From the NCBI RefSeq assembly GCF_002870965.1, contig NZ_PHSO01000006.1:1-64000 (forward strand): a stretch of DNA of 64,000 bases, read 5' to 3'. Positions 45,641 to 54,613 of this stretch are shown here, piece after piece. The notes under the pieces were generated by a model. That model saw only the letters and a list, made by a program, of their open reading frames with translations. It made no database searches and was not told where the DNA came from. The number at the start of each line of letters is the position of its first letter. The first letter of the stretch is position 1. The stretch comes from Tsuneonella flava (GTDB lineage Bacteria > Pseudomonadota > Alphaproteobacteria > Sphingomonadales > Sphingomonadaceae). The translations under genes and the position numbers were made by a program.

Positions 45641-46915
45641 CTATGCGGTTTTGGGTTTGAGAGGTTTGATTTCCGGGCACAGAATGAGAACGGAAAGCAC
45701 AGTCATGATCGCAAGGCCCGCACCGACTATGAATGCAGGCGCATAGGAGTTCACGGTTATGACCGGGATGAGGAAGTTCAGGCCGACGACGGCAAGCTTG
45801 GCCGCCGTGCCAGCATACCCTGCCAGAGTACCGACGGATTTCCCGCTGTAGAAATCGCTGGGTAAGGTCTGGATATTACCAACAGCAGTCTGGAAACCGA
45901 AAAGGATCGCCGCCATCAGCAAAACTGCGATTAACGGCGTCGCCGCTTGAATGGTAGCGATCAGTGCAACGAGCATAATCAGCCCGCCGAGCGCAATCAC
46001 CGACTTGCGTGTGCGGTTAACAGTCCACCCAGCCTTGATCCGGTTTTGCGCGACCAGTCCACCGAACCAGGCACCGAACATCGCGCCTACATAGGGAATG
46101 CCCGCGTAAGTGGCGATTTCCTCAACGCCGAAGCCGTAAGTTTCGAAGAGATAGAGCGGCAGCCATCCGACGAAGAGCCACCAGATCGGATCGAGGAAGG
46201 CCGAGGCCATGATGACGCCCCAGCTTTCCTTGCGCGATAGAATCTCGCCCGAGCTGGGCGCATAGTCGGCGACCTCGTCGACATCCTTGTTCCGCTGGCC
46301 GGTGAGAATGAACTGGCGCTCTTCTTCGGAGATCCACGGATGCGAGTCCGGGCCGGACTTATAAACGATCAGCCAGGGGATCAGCCACAGGAACCCGAGT
46401 GCACCAATCGCGACGAAGGTTGCCTGCCACGAGCCGAGGAACACAAACAGCAGGCCAACAACAGGGGCGGAAACAATCCCTCCGATGGCTGCGCCGGAGT
46501 TGAATATCCCCTGCGCCAATGCCCGTTCGTTGATCGGAAACCACTCGGCATTGGCCTTGGTCGCGCCCGGCCAGTTGCCCGCTTCCGCCACGCCCAGCAA
46601 GCCGCGGAAAACTGCGAAGCTCGCCATCTGAGTGGCAACAGCGTGCAGCATGGTCGCTGCCGACCAGACGACAATCGAGAGAACGAAACCGAGGCGAACG
46701 CCGATCCAGTCAAAGATCTTCCCGAAGATCGTCTGCCCGAAGGCGTAGGCGAAAGTGAAGATGTTGATGATGATCGCATAGTCGGCCTTGGTCAGGCCAA
46801 GCTCCTGCGAAATTTCCGGCCAGAACACCGCGAGCGCCCCGCGGTCGATGTAGTTGATGATCGTCGCGATGGCGACAAGGCCCACGATCCAGTAACGCAA
46901 CTTGCCCACTTTCAT
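45641..46915 (-). CDS. MFS transporter, hexuronate/DEH uptake (ExuT/ACS family)
   Basis: This 424-aa protein has 12 predicted helices. The start YWIVGLVAIATIINYIDRGA is the ACS/ExuT-type motif, with LLGVAEAGNWPGATKANAEW and RALAQGIFNSGAAIGGIVSA following. Such proteins import hexuronates and short unsaturated uronates across the inner membrane. It sits between kdgF and the SDR gene with 3- and 34-bp gaps, in the same operon. Confidence 0.9.
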   Translation of the reverse strand: MKVGKLRYWIVGLVAIATIINYIDRGALAVFWPEISQELGLTKADYAIIINIFTFAYAFGQTIFGKIFDWIGVRLGFVLSIVVWSAATMLHAVATQMASFAVFRGLLGVAEAGNWPGATKANAEWFPINERALAQGIFNSGAAIGGIVSAPVVGLLFVFLGSWQATFVAIGALGFLWLIPWLIVYKSGPDSHPWISEEERQFILTGQRNKDVDEVADYAPSSGEILSRKESWGVIMASAFLDPIWWLFVGWLPLYLFETYGFGVEEIATYAGIPYVGAMFGAWFGGLVAQNRIKAGWTVNRTRKSVIALGGLIMLVALIATIQAATPLIAVLLMAAILFGFQTAVGNIQTLPSDFYSGKSVGTLAGYAGTAAKLAVVGLNFLIPVITVNSYAPAFIVGAGLAIMTVLSVLILCPEIKPLKPKTA

Positions 46916-46918
46916 CGA

Positions 46919-47281
46919 TCAGCCCTCCTGACTCAGGAAGTCTTCGCGCACGGGGTTGAAGGTATCGATCAGAACACCGGCTTCGATGCACACGGCACCG
47001 TGATTGCGGTGAGGGGCGACATAGAACCCGTCACCGGCGCTCAGTTCGCTCTTTTGCCCATCGATGAACACTTCAAACCTGCCGCTTTCGACATAAGTCG
47101 CCTGGCTATGCGGATGCGCGTGGACAGCCCCCACCGCGCCCTTGTCGAACCATGCGCGCACGATCATCAGATCAGGTCCATAGCCGAGGATCTGGCGTGA
47201 AACTCCGCCTCCAAGCTCTTCTTTCTCCACCTTATCGGCATACACGAAGGCTTGGCTGTGGTTGGTAACTGGCGTGCCCAT
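46919..47281 (-). CDS. kdgF: KdgF-like cupin, ring-opening of unsaturated uronate
   Basis: This 120-aa cupin starts from the ATG at 47281, just past the PL17 stop; an ATG at 47299 overlapping PL17 is possible. Metal-binding histidines are in VHAHPHSQATYVESGRFEVF, and the second motif is GDGFYVAPHRNHGAVCIEAG. KdgF converts the 4,5-unsaturated monouronate released by exolyases to linear DEH. Its position directly after the oligoalginate lyase matches its metabolic place. Confidence 0.9.
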   Translation of the reverse strand: MGTPVTNHSQAFVYADKVEKEELGGGVSRQILGYGPDLMIVRAWFDKGAVGAVHAHPHSQATYVESGRFEVFIDGQKSELSAGDGFYVAPHRNHGAVCIEAGVLIDTFNPVREDFLSQEG

Positions 47282-47282
47282 A

Positions 47283-49460
47283 TCAGTTGCTCTCTCCATT
47301 GAGCGCTATTCGCGCCGCAAAGCCGGTCCAGCGCACATCGTGGCCGTCGATCTTCGCATTATGTGTTTTGGCGGGATCGCTGTCGTATGAGAGAGCGAGG
47401 GCAGTCTTCGCACCGCTTTTCGTCTCCACGATTACGAAGTCGTAGCCATCGTGGGTTTCATGTCGCAGCGAAGCAATCTGGCTACGACTTCCGACCGTCT
47501 GCTCCGCAGCCCCGTCGTAGAGACCATGCGGTTCCAGCAAACTCACGAAACTTGCATCACGACCATCGGTCTTGCGCTGGATGATCATCGGTTCGCGGCG
47601 CAGGTTGAAGTTGGGGTCGTTCGCCCCGCTTTCGCCGAGGATCACCTTCAGATCATTCTGCGGAACAAAGCGATAGGTGTAGAAACGCCCACCCAGAATC
47701 CATGTCATGAACGCGTTGTCGGCAGTGGGTGTAGCCGTGCCGTCAACCCAGATGTGCTGGTATCCATTGGCATCCCCCAGCACGGGCCGTTCAGTAAGGT
47801 AGCGGCTGATCGGAAAGCCGGTTTCTATGATCTGGCCGGAATAGTGCAGCGGCAGATCATAGGTGAGCGAACTGTCGCCCGAGGCATTGAGCACGTCGAT
47901 CACGACTGGCGCATCGAGACCGGCCACATCGAGCAGGGCCAGCGTGCGCGTCATGGTCACACCGTGTTCGGGATAGGCGCTGTCGATGGTCGCGGTGCTG
48001 ATCTGGAGATCCGCACTTGCATCGAAATAGAGTTGTTGCGGGGCGTGGAGGTCGGCCAGCTTCTGGTCGCCGCCAAAATGGCTCTCGCCGTTAATGACGA
48101 GCGCGTTGTGCGCGACCGTTTGCTTGGCCCAGCTCTCGTTTTCCGGCAGATATCGTCCACCTTCCTTGGCGACGATATTCAGGAAACGTGCTGCACCGTA
48201 ATCGCTGACGATTTCGTGACCGTTGTCGTAAAACTGCCAGCTCAGCTTGTCGAAATGGCCGTGACCCATGCCTTGCGAGGTGTTTTTAGCGACGAGAGCC
48301 ATATGGCTTGCGCCCTGCCCGTGTCGGAGGATGGCAACGGCTCCCTGCCCCCCCTCTGGCCCATCGGAAAGAAGAAGCGACCGGAATGGAAACGGCTTCG
48401 CTTTGCCAGCAGCGATATCGCGAGAAAGCTTGAGTCCATCATCGGTAAGAATCGTTCGGCCTTGTGACCGCGCAATATCCAGCAGGCCCGGATCGCCCGT
48501 TTCAGCATAAGCGATTGCAACACCGTGATAGAGCTCGTCGGTGTTGAGGCTTTTGTCGCGAAGCGCATCGTTGAACGGGAAGAAATACCCGCCGTAGGTC
48601 AACTGGATTGTTGTATTCAGCGCCTTCAGCAGGATGCCGTCGCGCCTTTGGAAAATCCGGCGTTTCGGATCGTTTTTAGCGATGGCATCGGCAAACACCA
48701 TGAACGGCATCAGGGCATAACGCTGATAGTATGGCCCTTCGGTGTAATACCCATCGGGAGAGAAGAGCAGTTCGGTCTGACGCAGAAACCCCGTCTTACC
48801 GCTCTTGTCCGAACCCATCAGGGCGCGTTCGACAAGGTCTTCGTCACCGAGGAGATAGCCGGTCATGCCCACACCGGCCGCGGCCCAGGTAGCATGATTA
48901 TGAATTCGGTCGAAAGTCGCGCGCGAGTCCACCGAGAGGAACTGCGCCGCCCGCCGGAAGACCTGATCGTCGATCAGCTGGCGATCGGCACCGCGCAGCG
49001 TGTCGCGAATATCGCCATAACCCTGAACCGCATGAACAAGCCAGACAGCGTCGTTCAAAACCTGCCAGAACAGGCGACCCGGGTTCTGGTTCGCTTTGGC
49101 AGGATGCTCGCCCAGAGTTGGATAGAGTTTGGCATAGGCCAGCAGAATATCGCGCACATAGTCGGCATATGCCTGCTCACCTGTCACACGATAAAGCTGG
49201 CCGCCGAGGTAGATTGCCTTATAATTACGCTTGTGCTGTTCGTGAGTGTATCCGCCACCCGGATCTGTAGGCACCGGAACGACAACACCCTGCGCCATCA
49301 TCCCGTCAACAAATGCGCGCGCGTGTTCCACCTCTGCAGCAAAGAGCGGGGGCAGGTCCGCGCTGGGCACAGCGGGAGGGCTCGTAGCCACATCGTGATC
49401 CGCCAGAGCCGGGCTGCAACCTGCCAGGGCCAGAGATGCAATGAGAGCACGACAAATCAT
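47283..49460 (-). CDS. Oligoalginate lyase, PL17 family lipoprotein
   Basis: This 725-aa protein has a lipoprotein signal (ASLALAGCSPAL, Cys15). Residues about 40-370 form the alpha-barrel with the catalytic Asn-His pair N188-H189 (DRIHNHATWAA) and the tyrosine motif YYTEGPYYQRYAL (244-248). The C-terminal heparinase II/III-like beta domain contains SQGMGHGHFDKLSWQFYDNG. PL17 exolyases release monouronates from unsaturated oligomannuronates and oligoalginate. The lipid anchor places it at the periplasmic face of a membrane. It overlaps PL6 by 4 bp. Confidence 0.94.
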   Translation of the reverse strand: MICRALIASLALAGCSPALADHDVATSPPAVPSADLPPLFAAEVEHARAFVDGMMAQGVVVPVPTDPGGGYTHEQHKRNYKAIYLGGQLYRVTGEQAYADYVRDILLAYAKLYPTLGEHPAKANQNPGRLFWQVLNDAVWLVHAVQGYGDIRDTLRGADRQLIDDQVFRRAAQFLSVDSRATFDRIHNHATWAAAGVGMTGYLLGDEDLVERALMGSDKSGKTGFLRQTELLFSPDGYYTEGPYYQRYALMPFMVFADAIAKNDPKRRIFQRRDGILLKALNTTIQLTYGGYFFPFNDALRDKSLNTDELYHGVAIAYAETGDPGLLDIARSQGRTILTDDGLKLSRDIAAGKAKPFPFRSLLLSDGPEGGQGAVAILRHGQGASHMALVAKNTSQGMGHGHFDKLSWQFYDNGHEIVSDYGAARFLNIVAKEGGRYLPENESWAKQTVAHNALVINGESHFGGDQKLADLHAPQQLYFDASADLQISTATIDSAYPEHGVTMTRTLALLDVAGLDAPVVIDVLNASGDSSLTYDLPLHYSGQIIETGFPISRYLTERPVLGDANGYQHIWVDGTATPTADNAFMTWILGGRFYTYRFVPQNDLKVILGESGANDPNFNLRREPMIIQRKTDGRDASFVSLLEPHGLYDGAAEQTVGSRSQIASLRHETHDGYDFVIVETKSGAKTALALSYDSDPAKTHNAKIDGHDVRWTGFAARIALNGESN

Positions 49461-51724
49461 TTCGCGGGCACCTTGTCGAATACGTTATCACGATCCCGGA
49501 CACGCAGCTTACCCTCGTAAACGAGCTCTTTATAAACCGGTGCGGGCGTGGCGGAATAATGGTTGCCGATCACTTCAGTGACCGGCGTGCCGGATGTATG
49601 TTCGATCAACAACGGGGCACTCGAGGCGAAAGAATTACGCTCGATTCTCGCTGTCTGCACCCCGTGCAGACGAAGGGACCAGGCTTCGCCATCGGCACGA
49701 CCCCGCCCCACTTCGGACAACACATTACCGGCGATCTTGACTGACGGCCCGAAGGTGCTTTCATCGCGCCCGCCGCGATAGACATCGGCAATATTGCCTT
49801 GCACTTTTGCAAAGCTGCTATTCGCAATCTCGAGATACTCGAGGTTGTATTTTCCGTCGTCGTCGAACTCCGATGCAGCAGAAACAACCGTGCCGGAAAT
49901 GTTGGCGAATGCACTGTTGCTGATAGCCACCTGCTCGGCGAGCACGCCCGCACCCAGTGTGAGCACGTTGAAAGCCTCGCTCGCATCGAGATCGCGCACC
50001 GTGACGTTGTCCATGTCCACGCGGATATTTGACTGTAGAAGCGATGTGGGCGTGCGGATCACCGAATTCCCGGCTGAATTCGGTGCAAGGCCGCCGTCTA
50101 TCACCATGTCTTCCAGTTGAATGGCACCGCCTTCACGAAGCTCGATCAGCGCCGGACCGGTGAAACGGACAATGCTATCCCTACCCTCGTCCGCGGCTGC
50201 GCCACGGAAGGTAAGTGCTTTGTCCAATGCGATGACCTGACTGACCACGTGATCGCCCGGCGCAAGCATGAGCACGTCGCCGACCCCAGCTGCGCTCGCG
50301 GCCTTAACCAAGGCCCCCTCTTCATTTGTAACTTCAATCACTTTGCCCGAAGCGCCGAAACCAGGATCGGGCGACGGCTTTGCATACCACCGAGGGCCGA
50401 CCTGATTCAGCGCTACCGGCGAGAGATCGCGCGGGGCGCCCACTTGCAAGAGCGACGGATCGGCTGGGTAGAGCAAACCGTTTTCGGCACGTACCATCTG
50501 CACGTTGGCGCGCTTAATTCCCGGAATTTCGCTGCGCCCCTCTCCGCCGACGAAGAGATTATCGGCCATCGCAATCCCTGATATGTCCGTGTCGACCGCG
50601 AGGAATGAAGCGCTATCTTTCGCACTCAGAAGGTTGCGCGCGAACAAACTGTCAATTGGCGGGGCGGATCGCTCCTCGTCCTCGCCAGCACCCAGCGTCA
50701 CTCTAGTGCTATCGATGACGGTATTATTGGTGATGGCCGCACGCTCAACCTGAACGTATCGGTTGACTGGCGAATTTGGCACGCCGTTCATCAATGACAG
50801 AGCACTTGAAAATCCTGTCCCGCGCAGCCCTTCCAGATAGTTATTACGAACGACCTGGCCGCGATTAATGACACGGATTCCGCCCGTATAGTCCTTACCT
50901 CCGCCGAAGAACACGTTGCGCTCGACCAGATTGTCGTCACCGTGACGGAGTGTGAGCGAACCGCGTGAACGAAGGAACACGTTGCCACGGAAAATGTTAC
51001 CGCCCGACTTGGACGAAATGATTTCGACTTCACCGTCACAACGATCGAAAATGTTGTTCTCTACCAGCGTATTCGAATTGAACATCGAGTAGCGGCTCGT
51101 TCCGATACGCAGCGTCTCGCCACCATTGGAGCCAAGAACGGGCCGCGGGCCGAAGTAGTTGTGATCGATCCGGTGACTGTTTTCACGGCTACCCTCGGTG
51201 TCGAGGCGCACCACGAGAGTAACACCCTTGTTGGTCTTTCCAGCAAGGTAGGAATGGTCGAACCGATTGCTGGAGCCATACAGCCCCACCCAATAGTCCA
51301 CATCGTAACGGCCCGGCTTGCTGAAACCGTCGATGACCACTTCGGTCACGCGCGAATAGCGCGCCTGATCCTCCTTGGTACGTCGAAACGAAATGACTTC
51401 GCCGCGCGGGCTATAGCCATCCTTGAATACCAGCCCTGTTACGAGGACATATTCTCCGCCAATGCGAAGACTGGACTGTCCGGTCAGTATGACCTTGCCA
51501 GCCTCTTCGGAAATAACTGTGATCGGGGCATCCTTGCGCCCCCTGCCAGTAACTACGAGATCAAAATCCCGCCACTCGCCATTCGCCAGAATGATGATGT
51601 CACCCGCTTTGACGCTCTCGAGCGCCTTCGCATACTCACCCTGACTGCGAACATAGTAATTCTCCGCCTGGACAGGGACGGCATACAGCAGCGCGACTGC
51701 CGACAGCAGGCATATCCTGAGCAC
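49457..51724 (-). CDS. Alginate lyase, PL6 family (two beta-helix domains)
   Basis: This 755-aa protein has signal peptide MLRICLLSAVALLYAVPVQA. The N-terminal parallel beta-helix contains the PL6 catalytic pair: K239 in GEVEIISSKSGGNIF and R260 in GSLTLRHGDDNLV, 21 residues apart as in the PL6 enzyme AlyGC. The NGGETLRIGTSRYSMFNSN calcium-region motif is intact. A second beta-helix (about 400-755) resembles two-domain PL6 enzymes that form dimers. It cleaves polyguluronate or mixed alginate and is first gene of the PL6-PL17-kdgF-MFS-SDR-kdgK operon. Confidence 0.94.
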   Translation of the reverse strand: MLRICLLSAVALLYAVPVQAENYYVRSQGEYAKALESVKAGDIIILANGEWRDFDLVVTGRGRKDAPITVISEEAGKVILTGQSSLRIGGEYVLVTGLVFKDGYSPRGEVISFRRTKEDQARYSRVTEVVIDGFSKPGRYDVDYWVGLYGSSNRFDHSYLAGKTNKGVTLVVRLDTEGSRENSHRIDHNYFGPRPVLGSNGGETLRIGTSRYSMFNSNTLVENNIFDRCDGEVEIISSKSGGNIFRGNVFLRSRGSLTLRHGDDNLVERNVFFGGGKDYTGGIRVINRGQVVRNNYLEGLRGTGFSSALSLMNGVPNSPVNRYVQVERAAITNNTVIDSTRVTLGAGEDEERSAPPIDSLFARNLLSAKDSASFLAVDTDISGIAMADNLFVGGEGRSEIPGIKRANVQMVRAENGLLYPADPSLLQVGAPRDLSPVALNQVGPRWYAKPSPDPGFGASGKVIEVTNEEGALVKAASAAGVGDVLMLAPGDHVVSQVIALDKALTFRGAAADEGRDSIVRFTGPALIELREGGAIQLEDMVIDGGLAPNSAGNSVIRTPTSLLQSNIRVDMDNVTVRDLDASEAFNVLTLGAGVLAEQVAISNSAFANISGTVVSAASEFDDDGKYNLEYLEIANSSFAKVQGNIADVYRGGRDESTFGPSVKIAGNVLSEVGRGRADGEAWSLRLHGVQTARIERNSFASSAPLLIEHTSGTPVTEVIGNHYSATPAPVYKELVYEGKLRVRDRDNVFDKVPAK

Positions 51725-51794
51725 ATTCCCCTCCCGGCCTTAGCCCCGTTTGCGAAACGCGAGCTAGCCGACAGCCGAGCAAAGTGTCAATCAC

Positions 51795-51831
51795 TTTGGT
51801 ATGCCAAAATTCAAAAAATATGTAATACCAA
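51795..51831. promoter_or_regulatory. Putative GntR operator upstream of the PL6 operon
   Basis: TTTGGTATGCCAAAA at 51795-51809 is nearly palindromic, and GTAATACCAA follows at 51822-51831. The same GTAATACCAA, completed to a perfect palindrome, lies upstream of the TonB receptor at 57584-57600. FadR-type GntR proteins bind short GT-N-AC palindromes, and the GntR gene is next door. It lies 70-107 bp upstream of the PL6 start codon. Confidence 0.6.
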
Positions 51832-51832
51832 A

Positions 51833-52582
51833 TTATGCGATGCGCGTGGCGGCTGCAAATCGCTCCCTACTGGCACTCGCTTTCTTCTGCGCTTCGGCAA
51901 TCGCCTTGCGCTCCGCCACATCCAGCATGGCATCAATCAACCGGTGAAAATGTTCGCGCATCGCAGCGCGGGCGCCTGCAGGATCGCGTGCCTTTACAGC
52001 ATCGAATACCGCCTTGTGCTCCTCAGTCCGCGACTTGGCATCGTGGACGCACACCGCCTCATATGCCTGCTTTATCTCGGGAATTTCTTCGCGCATCTGC
52101 CAGAGCGATTTTACGGTATGCACCATCGCGGCATTGTTCGAAGCCTCAGCAATCTTGAGATGGAAAAGCTCGTCAGCTTCGTTGGCCTCCTCCTCACTGC
52201 CAGACCGCATCTTAGCGACCAAACGCTCCAGTTGTTCGATCCCCACCTCATCGATGTTATGCGCGGCCAATGCTGCCGTCTCCGATTCGATCAGCAAACG
52301 AGCCTCTGTCACTTCAAAGGCACTGACCGCAGGCAGGGCATGCCTCATCGCCGGGGGGTTGTCGCTTACATAAACACCTGATCCAGTTTTGATTTCGAGC
52401 CGCCCTATTGCCTGAAGCGCGATCTCCGCCTCACGAATGGTTACACGGCTTACGCCCAGTTTCTCCGCAAGCTCTCTCTCGCCAGGAAGACGGGTTCCGG
52501 CTGGATAAAGTCCCTCGTCAATAAGGTTCTCGATCTGTTTCGCAACCGTTTGAAAAAGTCTCTTCGAAGATATTTGCCCCAT
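51833..52582 (-). CDS. GntR-family (FadR subfamily) transcriptional regulator of alginate use
   Basis: This 249-aa protein starts from the ATG at 52582 (MGQISSKRLF); the frame upstream is not gene-like. The winged helix is EGLYPAGTRLPGERELAEKL then GVSRVTIREAEIALQAIGRL. The C-terminal FCD domain has metal/ligand residues in EANEADELFHLKIAEASNN, KSRTEEHKAVFDAVKARDP and REHFHRLIDAML. It lies between the PL6 operon and PL7 and probably represses both, plus the TonB receptor, with KDG, DEH or KDPG as inducer. Ligand assignment is inference. Confidence 0.9.
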   Translation of the reverse strand: MGQISSKRLFQTVAKQIENLIDEGLYPAGTRLPGERELAEKLGVSRVTIREAEIALQAIGRLEIKTGSGVYVSDNPPAMRHALPAVSAFEVTEARLLIESETAALAAHNIDEVGIEQLERLVAKMRSGSEEEANEADELFHLKIAEASNNAAMVHTVKSLWQMREEIPEIKQAYEAVCVHDAKSRTEEHKAVFDAVKARDPAGARAAMREHFHRLIDAMLDVAERKAIAEAQKKASASRERFAAATRIA

Positions 52583-52811
52583 CGCGAATAAGCATCCCTT
52601 ACTAGTGGAGCTATGGTTAGCACCGATAGATTGGCATTGCCATATCGCCTGACGCGCCACCGCACAGCGCACCTCCGCTCGCTGCGCTCCGCCGCTACAT
52701 ATCAGACAAGCCCATCGCACACCTCACCCCCGAAATATACAATCCTCTTTATATTGCCAATTATTTCCTTCGGCGTATACCTTATATGGATACCACAAAG
52801 GAGAGAGGATT

Positions 52812-53561
52812 ATGCGTAATAAATCCATCAAGCTGGCAGGGACACTTGGCCTAAGCATGGTGCTGGCTTCGCCGGCCTGGGCTGCGTTCACCTGTGATCC
52901 GGTACAGGACACGACCGGATCGCCTTATTCCGAAGCGAAATTCAAGAATGCACTTGATCACGCCAAATTACAGCTCCCCACTTCAAGTACCTGCATAAAA
53001 AATAGCAAAATAGTTAATTACTATTACGATCCAGATAATTGGTATCTTGATAATACCAATATGCAATTCAAGATTGACAACGGAGGATCTTCCAAACGAA
53101 ACGAGCTAAGAGGGGATTCTTTTGCGGGAAGCCGCACCGATATGGCCATGAATCTTCGGCTAAGCCTCAAGTATGGCGGTTCCTACTCCGGACGTTTCAC
53201 AGTCGCGCAGATCTATGGGCAGACCGGGGGCCAGCCTATCCTGCGGGTCGAATTCCTCAGCTCCAGAAGCGGCCTAAGCAACTACCTGTGGGGAATCTAC
53301 CGCACGAACGCAGGCATCTCGCCGCAATATCAGTATAAACCGCTGGGACCGGCGCCCACCAGCTTTACGAAGCTTGACCTCGTATACAACGACAATGGCA
53401 CAATCACTGCAAAGCTCGGTGACAATGCGGTGCAAACCTGGTCGGATAATATGAGTTATTATACGCAGTCGTCGAAGTCAGTGTATTTCAAAACTGGCTG
53501 CTATTTGCAGAATGCAGGCGACTGTTACGTTCGCCTCTCGACGTTGAACTTCGACACCTGA
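52812..53561 (+). CDS. Alginate lyase-like protein, PL7-type jelly roll, with altered catalytic motif
   Basis: This 249-aa secreted protein has a signal peptide ending ASPAWA and a strong GGAGAGAGG ribosome site. The PL7-type beta-jelly-roll motifs are KRNELRGDS (R100), VAQIYGQTGG (Q133, Y135) and VYFKTGCYLQNAGD (225-). Most PL7 enzymes have Q-I-H or Q-V-H at the second motif; here the catalytic His is replaced by Tyr. It may therefore act on another uronan (PL20-like glucuronan lyase is a relative) or use Tyr-only chemistry. The stretch 52960-53070 is AT-richer than neighbours, hinting at transfer. It is divergent from the GntR gene. Confidence 0.78.
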   Translation: MRNKSIKLAGTLGLSMVLASPAWAAFTCDPVQDTTGSPYSEAKFKNALDHAKLQLPTSSTCIKNSKIVNYYYDPDNWYLDNTNMQFKIDNGGSSKRNELRGDSFAGSRTDMAMNLRLSLKYGGSYSGRFTVAQIYGQTGGQPILRVEFLSSRSGLSNYLWGIYRTNAGISPQYQYKPLGPAPTSFTKLDLVYNDNGTITAKLGDNAVQTWSDNMSYYTQSSKSVYFKTGCYLQNAGDCYVRLSTLNFDT

Positions 53562-53575
53562 CAAGGGCAGAAAAT

Positions 53576-53615
53576 GCGCCGCCCATCGATAAGGATGGGC
53601 GGCGCTCAATTTCAA
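53576..53615 (+). terminator. Terminator hairpin after the PL7-type gene
   Basis: An 11-bp perfect stem (GCGCCGCCCAT at 53576-53586 with ATGGGCGGCGC at 53595-53605) is followed by TCAATTTC. The T-tract is weak. It separates the lyase from the convergent esterase gene. Confidence 0.7.
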
Positions 53616-53663
53616 CAATATGTCAGTCGAGCCTTGGCTTACAGGGCGATGACCGCACGTGCC

Positions 53664-54590
53664 TCAGTTGATGCCATTTCTCGATAAAAAGCGATCAACT
53701 TCGCCGGCAATGCGCTTTTTCTCGGAGGCGGGAAACTTTCCATGTCCGCCTCCGGGCACGACCACCATTTGAGTAGGCACCTTGGCCTTCTTCAAAGCTG
53801 CCAGAAGTTCGCGAGACTGTTCTATAGTCACAACTTCATCATGATCGCCATGCACGATCATTGTTGGCGGCACGGCTGGTCCTACATAAGTAATAGGCGA
53901 CATCCGAACATCCATTTCCCTGGCGCCTGGATAGTCCCCCACCCAACGGACGACAGAAGAATGACGCCCGGTAGCGCCGTTATAGGCTTGTGCGAGGTTT
54001 GTCGGACCATAAAAATCCAGCACAGCAGCAACCTGAGGCACTTGCTTACAATCCGAAGGGTCAAGTCCATCTTCGGGCTCAAGGTAACTAGCCATCAAGG
54101 CAAGGTGGCCACCTGCGGAAGTCCCGTGAGCAACAATCTTCTCGCGATCAAAACCATACCGATCAGCATTCTCAGCCACCCAGTGCAAAGCACAGCGCGC
54201 ATCCTGAACCGCAGCGGGAGCTTTGGCCTCGCCAGCCAGCCGGTACTGAACGGTAATCACCGCATACCCTTTTTCCAGATAGCGGGAGTAGCCTCGCCAG
54301 CTTTCCGGGCGCTGTCCCCGCGCCCATGCTCCGCCATGAAAATACACCAAAACCGGTGAGGCGCGTCCGTTGGAACGAGAGCTTGTATAGAGATCCAGAT
54401 GCAGATCCCGTCCATCAACTGAGCGATAGACGATATCTTTGTAAGCTGCAGACACAGGTCCGGCACCGTCAGGTAATGACTGCTCAGGTCTGGAAGGAGA
54501 TGCTTCCAGACCTGTCGGCTGAGCCGACGCACAGCTTGACAGCGTAATAGTTGAAACTGCCAGTGCGATCGCCAACTGTTGGCGAGTCAT
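53664..54590 (-). CDS. Alpha/beta-hydrolase fold esterase, probable lipoprotein
   Basis: This 308-aa protein starts from the ATG at 54590, which gives the lipobox signal MTRQQLAIALAVSTITLSSC; the ATG at 54617 overlaps the TonB receptor stop by 4 bp and is possible. HGGAW in VYFHGGAWARGQRPESW is the oxyanion motif and GTSAGGH the nucleophile elbow, with acid and His near HGDHDEVV and PGGGHGKF. It resembles hormone-sensitive-lipase/BD-FAE type esterases. In an alginate locus it may remove O-acetyl groups from mannuronate, which is inference. Confidence 0.83.
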   Translation of the reverse strand: MTRQQLAIALAVSTITLSSCASAQPTGLEASPSRPEQSLPDGAGPVSAAYKDIVYRSVDGRDLHLDLYTSSRSNGRASPVLVYFHGGAWARGQRPESWRGYSRYLEKGYAVITVQYRLAGEAKAPAAVQDARCALHWVAENADRYGFDREKIVAHGTSAGGHLALMASYLEPEDGLDPSDCKQVPQVAAVLDFYGPTNLAQAYNGATGRHSSVVRWVGDYPGAREMDVRMSPITYVGPAVPPTMIVHGDHDEVVTIEQSRELLAALKKAKVPTQMVVVPGGGHGKFPASEKKRIAGEVDRFLSRNGIN

Positions 54591-54613
54591 ATCAATACGG
54601 CGCCCCCAGCCCA

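Noticed and set aside
52583-52720. N-terminal extension of the GntR regulator
   Set aside because: The extra 46 codons are Cys/Arg-rich and unlike any GntR start. The winged helix begins correctly from 52582.
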